From NCBI GenBank assembly GCA_963815785.1, contig CAWFHZ010000012.1, positions 62,001-126,000 of the forward strand: DNA of 64,000 bases. Reading direction: 5' to 3'. Under the pieces are notes generated by a model, which was not told the origin of the DNA, ran no database searches, and saw only the letters and a list, made by a program, of their open reading frames with translations. Position numbers and translations under genes: made by a program. The stretch comes from DATFVA01 sp963815785 (GTDB lineage Bacteria; Bacteroidota; Ignavibacteria; Ignavibacteriales; Ignavibacteriaceae). How positions within the stretch are numbered: position 1 is the stretch's first letter; the number at the start of each line of letters is the position of its first letter. Shown here piece by piece: positions 18,781 through 28,969 of this stretch.

Positions 18781-19365
18781 TTAAGATTTTTCGGTTCCCA
18801 TCACTCGTTCAATCCGTTTATCAGGAATAAGCCATATCAAAGCAACGCCAACATATAGAAATTCTGAAATTATGGGAGACACAAAAGAAACAGCTATACC
18901 AGCCAGATAAAAAACCGGAGATAACTTTCCTTTAATATCACCTCCCACAGCTTGTGCCAATAATGACTCTTTTCCCTGACTCCGAATAATAACATTTTGC
19001 AAAATGAAATAAGCAACAGCTGCAAAAAATAAAACACTTCCATAAAGTGCTAATGTTGCTGCGGAAAAATAATTTTCTCCCATCCACCCTGTAACAAAGG
19101 GGAAAAGAGATAACCAGAATAAAAGATGCAGGTTAGCCCAAAGTATTCCGCCGGTAACATTCTGAACAGTGTGCAGCATATGATGATGATTATTCCAGTA
19201 AATTCCGATATAAACGAAACTTAAAATGTAACTGAAGAAAACCGGAAGCACCGGTTGCAAAGAAGCGAAGTCTGCACCGTGCGGTACTTTCATCTCAAGA
19301 ACCATTATGGTTATGATTATTGCCAGTACTCCGTCGCTGAAAGCTTCAAGTCTGTTTTTTGACAT
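18781..19365 (-). CDS. TMEM175-family membrane protein (DUF1211), probable potassium channel
   Basis: The 194-residue protein begins with the family signature RLEAFSDGVLAIIITIMVLE; the RxxxFSDG motif marks the TMEM175 family. About six membrane helices can be drawn, with the histidine-rich YWNNHHHMLH loop after the third. Bacterial members form potassium-leak channels as tetramers of one six-helix unit, which fits the length. An AT-only hairpin (18751-18770) lies between it and the carbonic anhydrase gene. Confidence 0.85.
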   Translation of the reverse strand: MSKNRLEAFSDGVLAIIITIMVLEMKVPHGADFASLQPVLPVFFSYILSFVYIGIYWNNHHHMLHTVQNVTGGILWANLHLLFWLSLFPFVTGWMGENYFSAATLALYGSVLFFAAVAYFILQNVIIRSQGKESLLAQAVGGDIKGKLSPVFYLAGIAVSFVSPIISEFLYVGVALIWLIPDKRIERVMGTEKS

Positions 19366-19504
19366 ATTATTTTTACCAGTTTAACAAAAAAATAGGATTA
19401 CTTTAATGTGGAAACAGAGAAAGAGAAAAATAAGTTTAATCCGAATATATATTTAAAACTTGTTTTATTTTAAATAATCTGCAGGAATTTTTATGTTGCC
19501 TTTA

Positions 19505-19535
19505 ATAAAAAACCCGGTATTAAACCGGGTTTATT
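19505..19535 (-). terminator. rho-independent terminator after the subtilase gene
   Basis: A perfect AACCCGG/CCGGGTT stem is followed on the minus strand by TTTTTTATT. It lies about 20 bases past the stop codon of the subtilase gene. Confidence 0.85.
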
Positions 19536-19556
19536 AAAATCTTTATTTGAGTGAGA

Positions 19557-21534
19557 TTATTTTACCAGCAGCATTTTTTGGGATGATACAAACGTTCTGC
19601 TGATTCCTTTTGCTTCTATTCTATATACATAAACTCCTGATGGTAAGTTTGCAGCATTAAAATTAACCGACTGATAACCTGCATCAAAAGTATTTTTTAC
19701 AACTATGCTAACAAGTTCACCAATAATAGTGTAAACATTAATTGTTACAGATGATCTTTCTGGTAAAGTAAAATTTATTTTCGTAGTTGGGTTAAACGGG
19801 TTGGGATAATTCTGTGAAAGACTGAAATCAACAGGATCTTTAATTTCAACTTCTATTTCGTTACTGTAATCAGCAACTCCGCCAAAATCAATTTGTTTAA
19901 GTCTGTAAAAATATTTTCCGGGTGCTAGCGATTTATCAACAAAATTATAATTCTGTTTTTCAGTTCTGTTTCCGTTACCTCTTACAAAAGCTATCTTTTT
20001 ATATTCGTCTCCTGGTTCCTGCAGCATTATTAAATTTGGCTCTTTCAACTTCAAATCCTTTATTATTTAATTCTGTAGCAGTTGCCCATTGAACATTAAC
20101 ATTGTCTTCATTTGTGTTTGCAGTGAAAGATGAAAGTTCAACTGGAGTCGAAGAATATTGAGAAACTTCAGTTACTGCATTAAATACATTCAATCTTCCC
20201 CCGGTAACTGTTATTCCTTCTAAAGCGGGAATCACATCAACACCGGCAAACAAATAATCTCTGAATATAATTGCACCAGATGCCGGATCGGTTTTATAAA
20301 GTTCCATCAAACCTGAATCTGCTGCGGCATACATTAATGCTATAGCTCCAGTAACTTCTGGAGTAGCCATAGAAGTTCCTGTAAGATTTGAATATGAATT
20401 ACCTGGTGTGGTTGATAAAATAGTGGTCCCCGGTGCACCGAGATCAATTGTCTCAAGTCCGTAGGCAGCACCGCTGTTTTTCAAATCATTTCTTGTTGTG
20501 TTTGTTACGGAAATCATAAATGGGCTTGGGCATGCAGTAGGAACATCTCCCTGAACATCAATATTAATATTTAGATTGGCTGTTGCGGCACAACTTAAAA
20601 TTCCCTGAACTCCCATAGAATCATACATTGCACACCAAATTGGATAATTTTCAGGTTGTCCGTAATCAACTCCGAATGATGAATTAGTTGCAACAATAAA
20701 AGCTCCTTCAGCTCCGTTAGTTTCATTATACAGTGCTCTCATTTCCAGCACATATCCATATCCGGCGACTACAATAGCTTCCGTTCCCGATGATGCTGCA
20801 ACCGGCATTACCTGGGTAATCCAGTTTACTCCCGATACGCCCAAATTATTATTTCCATGTGCAGCAGCTATTCCTGAAACATGAGTGCCATGAAAATCGG
20901 AAGGAATATTTCCATTATTATTATAAGCATTCCATCCCCTGTAATCATCAATATATCCGTTATTATCATCATCTATTCCATTGTTCGGAATCTCTGCATA
21001 ATTGCGCCAGTAAATCAAATCTTCATGATTCAGATCGCATCCGCCATCAACAATAGCAACTACAATTGTATCTCCAAGTTTTGTTAATCCGCCGGTTGTT
21101 ATATCCCACGCTTCGGGTGCGTCAATGTCAGCATCGGGAGTTCCCCCGGACTGTCCCGTATTGTTCAACGCCCACTGTTGATCAAACATAGGATCGTCAG
21201 GAAAGTTTGATAACACTGAACTGTTGTTCCTGCTTTGCACAAAGTGATTGAACTGAACAATGTTTACTTCTTTGTTTTGCCTTATCTGGAATAATACATC
21301 CTCTGAAGAAACTTTGGCAGGATTATATTGAAACAGCCAGATATTCATTCTCTTAGAAAGAAGCCTGACGTCTTTCAAATCAATAGATTGAAAAGACGTT
21401 ATAAATTTATTAAGTGATGCATTACTTTTTAGCTGTATAATTAATTCACCATCTACATAGTTATTCTCCTGAGCAATTCCCGGGATGGAAATAAAAATAA
21501 CCAGGAAGAGTACAACTGTAATTTTTTTTATCAT
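19557..21534 (-). CDS. secreted S8 subtilase with T9SS sorting domain, frameshifted
   Basis: This is a secreted serine protease. A signal peptide (about residues 1-21) is followed by a propeptide-like region and the subtilisin domain, with catalytic Asp163 (IVDGG), His215 (HGTHVSG) and Ser388 (GTSMATP) and oxyanion Asn284. After a spacer come a fibronectin-like segment (ELSSFTANTNEDNVNVQW) and the type IX sorting domain with LSQNYPNPFNPTTKI. The sequence changes frame near 20018. Removing one G of the GG in GCAGGAACC (minus strand) joins the parts through AAEPGDEYKKIAFVRGNG and gives about 658 residues. A terminator follows. The protein is probably exported by T9SS, though no T9SS core genes are in the window. 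Confidence 0.88.
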
Positions 21535-21694
21535 TAGTATGACCTAGTTTTTTATGGCAGGATTATATTATTTGTTATTTGAAATTAAGGATTTCTAATT
21601 AAATAAATCAGAAAAAATGTAGACTCCCCTTGTTTTTATTTTACTGGTATCGACTACCCGAAAAGAATTTTATTCAGCTTAAAACACTTAAAAA

Positions 21695-22159
21695 CTAATT
21701 TCTCAGATTTTTTCCTTTACCCATTCCTATATGTTTGGGTAATGTTTCATCTTCAAATTCATTCAGGGTTATTTGCCCGTTTCCTTTCCCGGTGATGGAT
21801 TCATGAATATCTGGTTTGATTGAATATGTGGCTTTAAGCGCCGTAATAGCTGCCCTGAGTCCGGTAATTTCTTTTTCAATAACTGAAAGAGGTTTTTCCA
21901 TTTTACCGTTTGCGTATAGCTTAACGGATTCCAAAATATCTTCAGCTTTTCCTTTCAAGAGCTCTGCAGAAGATTTTGAACGATTAATCATTTTATCCAT
22001 TCTCGATTTTACTTCCTGCAAATATCCTTCGGCTTGAGCTTTTATATTGCCCCTGATTTCTTCCCCGCTTTTAGGAGCAAATAGTAAGGAGGCTGATGCT
22101 CCTAGAATTCCCCCAACTAAAAAGGCTGCAACACTAATTTTTTTTCCCTGATCTGCCAT
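21695..22159 (-). CDS. YtxH-domain protein
   Basis: The 154-residue protein has an N-terminal membrane helix with the YtxH signature GGILGASASLLFAPKSGEEIRGNI. A long helical stretch rich in Lys/Glu follows and may form a coiled coil. YtxH proteins are associated with general stress response in Gram-positive bacteria, but the biochemical role is unknown. ATCCTCCGAT upstream (minus-strand GGAGGAT) gives a good ribosome site. It is divergent from mscL. Confidence 0.75.
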   Translation of the reverse strand: MADQGKKISVAAFLVGGILGASASLLFAPKSGEEIRGNIKAQAEGYLQEVKSRMDKMINRSKSSAELLKGKAEDILESVKLYANGKMEKPLSVIEKEITGLRAAITALKATYSIKPDIHESITGKGNGQITLNEFEDETLPKHIGMGKGKNLRN

Positions 22160-22395
22160 TTTATCCTCCGATTTATTGATTCAATATCCCTGATTAATTT
22201 AAAATATTTAAATTTTATACCTTATGTCTGAAGATTGCTTAAAAAATTAAACTAATATAATTTAGAATAAATTATTCATTTAAGTCAAAACAATTCCGCA
22301 TTATTAAATCTAAGATTATAATTATATATTAGTTGTGAGGAACTGACCTTACTCAACTCTAATCATAACCATCAATTAATAATAGTGAGGGAAAT

Positions 22396-22851
22396 ATGTG
22401 GAAAGAATTTAAAGAGTTTGCCATGAAAGGCAACGTCATTGATATGGCGGTAGGTATTATAATTGGCGCAGCATTCGGAACAATTGTAAAGTCACTTGTG
22501 GCTGATGTAATAATGCCGCCAATTGGTTTACTTTTGGGTAATGTAGATTTTTCAAATCTCTTTTTGGTTTTAAAAGAGGGCGCTGCTGTTGCTGGACCAT
22601 ACGCAACAATTGAAGTTGCACAAAAAGCCGGAGCGGTTACGCTTAATTACGGTGTTTTTATTAATACAGTAATTAGCTTTTTAATAGTTGCTTTTGCAAT
22701 CTTTATGGTTATAAAATCAATGAATAAAATGAAAAGAAAAGAAGCAGAAATTCCACCGGAAGCACCGACAACCAAAGATTGCCCTTATTGTTTGGAAAAG
22801 ATTCCTATTAAAGCTACACGTTGTTCACATTGTACTTCAGAACTGAAATAG
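22396..22851 (+). CDS. mscL: large-conductance mechanosensitive channel MscL with C-terminal zinc ribbon
   Basis: MscL opens near lytic membrane tension and releases cytoplasmic solutes. Residues 1-45 show the N-terminal amphipathic helix and first membrane helix (FAMKGNVIDMAVGIIIGAAFG). A periplasmic loop follows, then the second helix (about 88-108). Instead of the usual helical bundle the protein ends with a ribbon containing Cys129, Cys132, Cys143 and Cys146 (CPYC and CSHC), likely a cytoplasmic zinc site. TGAGGGAAAT precedes the start. A terminator follows the gene. Confidence 0.95.
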   Translation: MWKEFKEFAMKGNVIDMAVGIIIGAAFGTIVKSLVADVIMPPIGLLLGNVDFSNLFLVLKEGAAVAGPYATIEVAQKAGAVTLNYGVFINTVISFLIVAFAIFMVIKSMNKMKRKEAEIPPEAPTTKDCPYCLEKIPIKATRCSHCTSELK

Positions 22852-22860
22852 TTTTCAACC

Positions 22861-22890
22861 GGCGGTGATTATTTTACCGCCTTTTTTATT
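22861..22890 (+). terminator. terminator between mscL and the pseudouridine synthase gene
   Basis: GGCGGT/ACCGCC is followed by TTTTTTATTTT on the plus strand, ten bases after the mscL stop. It overlaps the last codons of the convergent gene on the other strand. Confidence 0.85.
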
Positions 22891-23465
22891 TTAATCAATC
22901 CGGCTAATTCATTTTCATCAAGCCTTTGTACTTCCCCGGGATTCATATTCCCGATTTTAATATTCTCCATTCTTACCCTAACAAGTCTTAAAGTAGGGAA
23001 CCCTATAGCCGCAGTCATTCTCCTTACCTGCCTGTTTTTTCCTTCGGTTAAAATTATTTTTAACCAGCAATCAGGAATATTTTTTCTAAATCTGATTGAG
23101 GGATAACGTGGAGGAAGATTAGGATTACTGATAATTTCTGCTTCAGCCGGAAGTGTTTTTCTATCTTTAAGCACAATACCATGTTTTAATTTCTCTAAAT
23201 CTCTTTTTTCAGGTATACCTTCCACCTGAACGAGATATTCCCTTTTATGCTTATTCGCAGGATTTAAAAGGAAATCGGTGAGGGATTTGTCATCGGTTAA
23301 AAGAAGAAGTCCTTCGCTGTCCGAATCTAATCTGCCAATAGGGTAAACTCCGCCGGGAAAATTATATAGATTCTTTAAGGTTGCACGACCGGCAGGATCA
23401 GTAAACTGAGAAAGAACCCCGTACGGTTTATATATTTTATAATAATTGAATTTTTTCAGGGACAT
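22869..23465 (-). CDS. RsuA/RluE-family 23S or 16S rRNA pseudouridine synthase
   Basis: The 198-residue protein has the RsuA-family catalytic motif YPIGRLDSDSEGLLLLTDD (Asp nucleophile in GRLD) and ends with the EGKNRQVRRMTAAIGFPTLRLVRVRM signature. There is no N-terminal S4 domain, which matches the RluE type (U2457 of 23S rRNA in E. coli). The exact target cannot be fixed from sequence. It overlaps the end of the upstream glycosyltransferase gene by 29 bases, so the two are probably translated in tandem. Confidence 0.88.
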   Translation of the reverse strand: MSLKKFNYYKIYKPYGVLSQFTDPAGRATLKNLYNFPGGVYPIGRLDSDSEGLLLLTDDKSLTDFLLNPANKHKREYLVQVEGIPEKRDLEKLKHGIVLKDRKTLPAEAEIISNPNLPPRYPSIRFRKNIPDCWLKIILTEGKNRQVRRMTAAIGFPTLRLVRVRMENIKIGNMNPGEVQRLDENELAGLIKIKKAVK

Positions 23466-24090
23466 AATTGTGCGTTATGCTGTCAGCAGCTTCGCGGTGA
23501 TAAATATAAGTATCAAAATTTATCTTCCTGGTTTTAAATTTTTCAGCCGCTCTTTTAAGAAACTCGGAATCTTCACTGTAAATATTTTCTTTGAACCCGT
23601 TAAGCATCTTAAAAACCTTACTTTTCCCAAAGAAAGTTCCGCCTATTGTACATTCTGAAAGGTGAATAAAACAATGCGGATTATCTTTGTCTCTGACAAA
23701 CTCATCTCCGATAACTTTTACTCCCCCATGAATAAAATCAATTTGCGGATGGCTCCTCATATAATTTATCCTTACCAATAAATGATCTTCTTCATATTCA
23801 TCATCGCTATCCAGAAAAGTAATATATTCTCCCGATGAAAGATTTATTCCCTTGTTCCTGCTGAAAGCTAGTTGCTTGTTTTCCTGCTTGTAAACATTAA
23901 TGTTATTAAAGAGATTTTGGTATTCTGCAAGTATCTTATAAGAATTATCGGTACTGCCATCATCTATTACAATAAGCTCCCAGTTATGAAATGATTGTGA
24001 GAGAAGAGAATTTATTGATCTCTTTAATAATTCTTCCCTGTTAAAAACTGTTAGAATAACAGAAACTGACGGCTGATAATTAGATTTCAT
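23437..24090 (-). CDS. family 2 glycosyltransferase
   Basis: This 217-residue GT-A enzyme transfers a sugar from a nucleotide donor to an unknown acceptor. It opens with SVILTVFNREELLKRSINSL. It has WELIVIDDGSTDNSY near residue 40 and the metal-binding motif FLDSDDEYEEDHL near 90, followed by a GGT segment and a DSEFLKRAAEKF acceptor-region motif. It is compact but complete. It overlaps the downstream pseudouridine synthase gene. Confidence 0.88.
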   Translation of the reverse strand: MKSNYQPSVSVILTVFNREELLKRSINSLLSQSFHNWELIVIDDGSTDNSYKILAEYQNLFNNINVYKQENKQLAFSRNKGINLSSGEYITFLDSDDEYEEDHLLVRINYMRSHPQIDFIHGGVKVIGDEFVRDKDNPHCFIHLSECTIGGTFFGKSKVFKMLNGFKENIYSEDSEFLKRAAEKFKTRKINFDTYIYHREAADSITHNYVPEKIQLL

Positions 24091-24312
24091 AATTCCAATG
24101 ATATGTTGAACTTTTATTAAACAAATTCGTCAAACACTTCGTTCCCGGAAAATAATAGTGCAAATATAATCCGTAAAAGAACAATCTTCATTAATAAGTA
24201 TAATTTTATGTAAGAGTAATTAACATCATTCAATAAACTTGTTATTTGAAATATATAATAGTTAATTTGAAGCGTAATTTTTCAAATTCCTCACAATATT
24301 ACGGAGGATACT

Positions 24313-24537
24313 ATGGCTTTCAGAGATCAGCAAAAATATCTTGAAGCATTAAAAAAATATGAGAGGAAATTTACGCGGGAAGAAAATGAAATGTATAAAC
24401 TGTACCAGAAAATGCACAAAGATGAAGAGGATTTTGACACAGTTTCCCTGAGGAATTTACAAGACCTTTATGAGAAATATTACGTACCGGCAGACAGATC
24501 AAAACTGGAAAATCTTTTTAGGAAGAAGGAAGAATAG
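24313..24537 (+). CDS. small charged hypothetical protein
   Basis: The 74-residue protein is rich in Lys, Glu and Tyr and is predicted helical throughout, with no membrane segment or signal peptide. ACGGAGGATACT directly before the ATG is a strong ribosome site, so I believe it is expressed. I do not recognise a family. It stands alone, followed by a hairpin at 24583-24613 and then the DUF2723 gene. Confidence 0.6.
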   Translation: MAFRDQQKYLEALKKYERKFTREENEMYKLYQKMHKDEEDFDTVSLRNLQDLYEKYYVPADRSKLENLFRKKEE

Positions 24538-24582
24538 TAATTTTAATTCACGGAATCATTTATCTGCCATCCTATTTATTTG

Positions 24583-24613
24583 CGGACGGAGGTGACGGGG
24601 AAAAATCCGTCCG
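24583..24613. promoter_or_regulatory. hairpin between the 74-residue gene and the DUF2723 gene
   Basis: A perfect 8-bp dyad, CGGACGGA and TCCGTCCG, encloses a 15-base purine-rich loop. It is not followed by a T run on the plus strand. It may be a weak terminator of the small gene or a leader structure of the next gene. Confidence 0.35.
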
Positions 24614-24687
24614 GAACATCCGTTTTTACCATTGATAAATAAAATCATACTAAGTAATTTTTAAGATTCTTTTCATTTGAGGTTAAG

Positions 24688-27654
24688 ATGAGTTATAAGG
24701 TTCTTCACAAAATATTTGCGGCTATAACGTTTTTGATATCGCTGTTCGTACTATTTTCAACAGTACAGCCTTCAGTTTCGTTCTGGGATTGCGGAGAGTT
24801 TATTGCTTCGGGTTATTACCTGCAGGTGCCGCATCCCCCGGGAGCCCCGTTTTTCCTTCTGCTCGGTAAAATATTTTCTATGATTCCTTTTGTCGCTAAC
24901 ATAGGTTTAAGATTTAACACCATCTCGGTCCTTACAAGTGCCTTATCAATCCTGCTCCTTTACCTGATAGCAGTAAAGCTGATCGAAAACTACAAAGGTA
25001 AAACTCCTAAAAACACACTCGATGCAGTAGCAACTTATATAGCTGCTTCAATAGGAGCTCTTTCATTTTCATTTAGTGATACATTCTGGTTTAACGGTGT
25101 TGAAGCTGAAGTATACGCAACCAGTATTTTTCTTGTAGCCCTTGTTACCTGGCTGATAATAAAATGGAATGAACAGGCAGACAGAACCGATAATGAAAAA
25201 TATATTTTAATGATTGCGTACCTGATCGGAATTGCCACAGGTGTTCACCTTATGGCTGTGCTTGCAATAGTTCCGGTAACAATGATAATTCTTTTCAGAA
25301 AATACCTGGTTGATGAAGAAGCCTGTAAAAAAACAGCTTATATATTTTTAGTACACGCTGCACTGTTAATTATTATTTCCCTTGCAATGTGGGCAAGCTC
25401 AACCTCAACTACACCTCCTTCACCGGAGGATTACCAGGCTTATGATACAAAGTTCAAACTGATTGCACTTGGAATAAGTGCGCTGGTAATGGGAATATTC
25501 TACAAACAGATTTTCTCACGTAACTCATTCTACCTCCCGTTGATTATAGGTGGCGTTGCTCTTTTTGTTACTTACCCGGGAGTTGTAAAATTATTACCCG
25601 AACTTATGGCATATATTGCAGGCGATAACAGCTTCCTCGCAGTAGTAATAATTGCGGTAATTTTCGGGGCGTTGTGGTACGGAGTAATTTATGCAAGAAG
25701 GGAAGGTAAGCCAACTTTTCATCTGATAGTAATGTCATTCATTTTTGTGCTGATCGGGTTTACAACCTATGCAATGGTTATTATCAGATCAAATATGAAT
25801 CCGCCGATGAACGAAAATGACCCTGATAATTTCACAGAACTTGTAAGCTATCTTAACAGGGAACAGTACGGTGATTTTCCGATCTTCAAAAGAAGATTTG
25901 CAACAGAACCCCACCAGATGATGGTTTATAATGATTACTCAAGTGATCTCGATTTCTTCTACCGTTACCAGATGAATCATATGATGACCCGGTACTGGTT
26001 CTGGAATTATGCCGGTCGTGAAGGATGGCAGCAGGATGATGGACCCGACATTGCACCATTCAACTCTATAGGTAATGTTTTCAGCGGTATCCTTGGGGGC
26101 ATTCATTTTGGTGGCGATGCTAAAGATTCACTCTATGGTATTCCCCTGCTGTTTGGATTGCTCGGAATCTATTTCCATTTCAGGAAAGACTGGAAGATGG
26201 CTGCGGTCTTTATGGTTATGTTTATCCTGATGGGATATCTTACAGCTTTTTATCAGAACCAGCAGCAGCCTCAGCCGAGAGAAAGAGATTATTTTTATGT
26301 GGGGGCTTTCTTCGTCTTTTCTATATGGATAGCTATAGGTGTGCGCGGACTAATCGATCTTGCGATGGAAAAAATAACTGCTGAAAGTTTAAGATCGGCA
26401 AGTATCGTCGGTATCCTTGCATTCGGAGTTGTATTTGTGCCGTATAATATGCTGGTTACAAATTATTATACTCACGATCGTTCACAGAACTGGGTACCGT
26501 GGGATTATTCTTATAATCTTCTTCAAAGCTGTGCGCCGAATGCTGTTCTGTTTACGAACGGAGATAATGATACATTCCCTCTCTGGTACTTGCAGGATGT
26601 TGAAGGTATAAGAAGAGATGTAATAATTGCTAACCTCAGTTTGCTTAATACAAACTGGTACATTGAACAATTAAAAAATAATGATCCGTACGGAGTAGGA
26701 ACTGTAAGAATAAGAATGAGTGATGAACAGATTGACCAGTTGAGGCCTATACAATGGGAGCCGCAGAAAATTACAATTCCTGTTCCAAAGCCGAATGCAC
26801 AACAAACAATGAAAGATGTTTATCAGACTTATGATATCTCTGATTCATCCGTAATGAAACAGGGCGATATTCAGTTTACAATGAACAACACACTTACTTT
26901 CGGTAAGGTGAAAGCAGTAAGAGTGCAGGATTTAATGGTTAAGGAAATTGTGGAAGCAAACAACTGGCAGCGTCCAATTTACTTTGCAGTAACCTGCAGT
27001 GATGACAGTAAAATAGGATTGCAGGATTACTTGAAAATGGAAGGAATGGCACTTCGTCTTGTTCCTGAAAAACGTAAACAGGGAGTTGAGTTTGTGAACG
27101 TAGATGTTATGGAAAAAGAACTGAAAGAAAATCCGGGCTACAGCAAAGATTACAAACCCGGATTCAAATTCAGAGGATTAAATAATCCTAAAATCTTTTT
27201 TGATGATAACCACGTAAGAATGACACAGAATTACCGCAATGCTTTTATGCGGCTGACAATCTATTATATCAACACAAACCAGGATCAAAAAGCAATCGCA
27301 ACTCTGGATGAAATGGAAAAGAAAATTCCAAGAGAAAATATTCCTATGGATTACCAGATTGAGTTTGAGGTGGGCAATATGTACTGGAATGCCGGGGCTG
27401 TTAAACAATATAAAGCAATTGCTGCAGATGTTGAAAAGAAAGGTCTCAAAGCGCTTGAAGAAAACCCGGGAGATGTTCAATCGTATTATAATCCGTACAG
27501 AATTCTTATTGAAACATACGAGAACCTGAAGGATTATGATAAACTCCTGGGAATCTGGCAAAGACTCGGGGCAATGTATCCTAATGATCCGAACGTAAAA
27601 GCAAACATTGCAAAGTACCAGGCAATGATAAAACAAGGTAAAGTTAAGAAGTGA
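24688..27654 (+). CDS. DUF2723 multi-membrane protein, GT-C glycosyltransferase-like, with helical C-terminus
   Basis: The 988-residue protein has about 14 membrane helices in its first 560 residues. The first extracytoplasmic loop carries SFWDCGEFIASGYYLQVPHPPGAP, the DUF2723 signature, where Asp/Glu are placed as in GT-C enzymes. The eukaryotic relative TMEM260 is an O-mannosyltransferase; the same activity here is inference. The periplasmic-side half includes FTNGDNDTFPLWYLQ and ends in a helical repeat region resembling TPRs (about 860-988). A strong terminator follows. It stands near a GT2 and a GT9 gene, consistent with envelope glycan work. Confidence 0.85.
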   Translation: MSYKVLHKIFAAITFLISLFVLFSTVQPSVSFWDCGEFIASGYYLQVPHPPGAPFFLLLGKIFSMIPFVANIGLRFNTISVLTSALSILLLYLIAVKLIENYKGKTPKNTLDAVATYIAASIGALSFSFSDTFWFNGVEAEVYATSIFLVALVTWLIIKWNEQADRTDNEKYILMIAYLIGIATGVHLMAVLAIVPVTMIILFRKYLVDEEACKKTAYIFLVHAALLIIISLAMWASSTSTTPPSPEDYQAYDTKFKLIALGISALVMGIFYKQIFSRNSFYLPLIIGGVALFVTYPGVVKLLPELMAYIAGDNSFLAVVIIAVIFGALWYGVIYARREGKPTFHLIVMSFIFVLIGFTTYAMVIIRSNMNPPMNENDPDNFTELVSYLNREQYGDFPIFKRRFATEPHQMMVYNDYSSDLDFFYRYQMNHMMTRYWFWNYAGREGWQQDDGPDIAPFNSIGNVFSGILGGIHFGGDAKDSLYGIPLLFGLLGIYFHFRKDWKMAAVFMVMFILMGYLTAFYQNQQQPQPRERDYFYVGAFFVFSIWIAIGVRGLIDLAMEKITAESLRSASIVGILAFGVVFVPYNMLVTNYYTHDRSQNWVPWDYSYNLLQSCAPNAVLFTNGDNDTFPLWYLQDVEGIRRDVIIANLSLLNTNWYIEQLKNNDPYGVGTVRIRMSDEQIDQLRPIQWEPQKITIPVPKPNAQQTMKDVYQTYDISDSSVMKQGDIQFTMNNTLTFGKVKAVRVQDLMVKEIVEANNWQRPIYFAVTCSDDSKIGLQDYLKMEGMALRLVPEKRKQGVEFVNVDVMEKELKENPGYSKDYKPGFKFRGLNNPKIFFDDNHVRMTQNYRNAFMRLTIYYINTNQDQKAIATLDEMEKKIPRENIPMDYQIEFEVGNMYWNAGAVKQYKAIAADVEKKGLKALEENPGDVQSYYNPYRILIETYENLKDYDKLLGIWQRLGAMYPNDPNVKANIAKYQAMIKQGKVKK

Positions 27655-27710
27655 TTCTGTTTCCAGTCCCGATACAACGGGAAAATAAACCCCGTTAAAT
27701 CTTTTTTATA

Positions 27711-27739
27711 TAAGCGGCTCTTTAGCCGCTTATTTTTTT
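27711..27739 (+). terminator. rho-independent terminator after the DUF2723 gene
   Basis: A perfect 9-bp stem TAAGCGGCT/AGCCGCTTA with a 4-base loop is followed by TTTTTTT about 55 bases past the stop codon. Confidence 0.92.
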
Positions 27740-27776
27740 ATATTGAATGAAACTTATTAATAATAACTAAGAATAA

Positions 27777-28844
27777 ATGAAAATTCTTATCCTTGCCCTT
27801 TCCGGAATTGGCGACGCACTTATGTTTACTCCCGCACTTGAGCTTCTTCGGAAAAAACTTCCTTCAGCGCAGATAGATGCGCTTGTTATGTTTAAAGGCG
27901 TAAAGGATATGTATGAAAGGAATCCTGATTTCAGTAGTGTTTTTCATTTTGATTTTATAAAGGAAGGGGCACTGAGATCTCTCAAATATATATTGAGTTT
28001 AAGAAAAAAATATGATGTTACAATAAATGTTTATCCTTCCAACAGAAAAGAATACAACGTTATTAACTTTTTAATTGGTGCAGAAAAAAAAGTTGCAGTA
28101 AAATACCTTAGAAAAGATTTACAAAACCTGGGAGATTTAAATAATATCCGTGTTTTGGAAAATGATTCAATACATAATGTTCAGACAAACATTAAACTCA
28201 TTGAAAAATTATTAAATAAAAAATTTGATGAAGAACCATCATCTTAAGTTTCCATTAAAAATGGAAGATGAAAATTTTGCTTTGAATTTTTTCAAAGAAA
28301 ATAAAATTGAAGATTCAGATTTGTTAATTGGTTTTCATCCCGGTTCTGCAGTTTTAAAAAATCAAATTAAAAGAAGATGGGAACCGGAAAAATTCGCTGA
28401 ACTTGGTAAAAAATTAATTGCAGAAAAAAAGCAAAAATATTAATCTTCGGCGGACCTGAAGAAGATGAATTAAAGATTAAAATTAAAGAACAAATTAATT
28501 CTGAAAACGCATTTGTAATACAATCCGGAAACCTGGCTGAAAGCGCCGCACTTATGGCAAGATGTAAAGTGTTTGTTTCAAACGATTCAAGTCTTATGCA
28601 TGTTGCTTCTGCTTTGAAACTGAAGGTTGTTGCAATACTTGGTCCTACTAATCCACACTACATTCACCCATGGAAAACGGAACATAATATTGTAAGATTA
28701 AACCTGGATTGTTCTCCCTGTTTTATTTATTCTCCCCGTCCTTTAATTTGCTCCCGCGAAGATGTTCAATTTAAATGTATAAAAGAATTGACTGTCGATA
28801 TGGTTTACGATGCTGTGCTAAATCTGTGGAACCTTCAAGACTAA
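27777..28844 (+). CDS. GT9 heptosyltransferase-family protein, frameshifted twice
   Basis: GT9 enzymes add ADP-heptose or related sugars to lipopolysaccharide core. The opening MKILILALSGIGDALMFTPA, the GFHPGS loop, KRRWEPEKFAELGKKL and SNDSSLMHVASALKLKVVAILGPTNP are family signatures. The reading frame breaks at 28236-28237, where one C of CC is extra, and at 28424-28430, where an A7 run is one A short. Correcting both gives one 355-residue protein of normal length. The last codons and stop lie inside a palindromic repeat (28830-28877). Functional if the indels are assembly errors; otherwise a pseudogene. Confidence 0.85.
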
Positions 28845-28877
28845 GGTTGCTATAACGATGTGCTAACATTGAAGGCT
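28830..28877 (+). repeat. AACCTT-type palindromic repeat, copy 1
   Basis: AACCTTCAAG..TAAGGTT, then GCTATAACGATGTGCTAACATT and GAAGG, line up closely with 50262-50310. In both places the element begins inside the last codons of a plus-strand gene and contains its stop. Confidence 0.55.
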
Positions 28878-28969
28878 GATAAATAGAGTTTAAGTATGAG
28901 AATAAACAATGTTGCGAATAGCCTTTTTACATAATATATTTAAAACAAAAATTATGTCGGGATAAAGTT

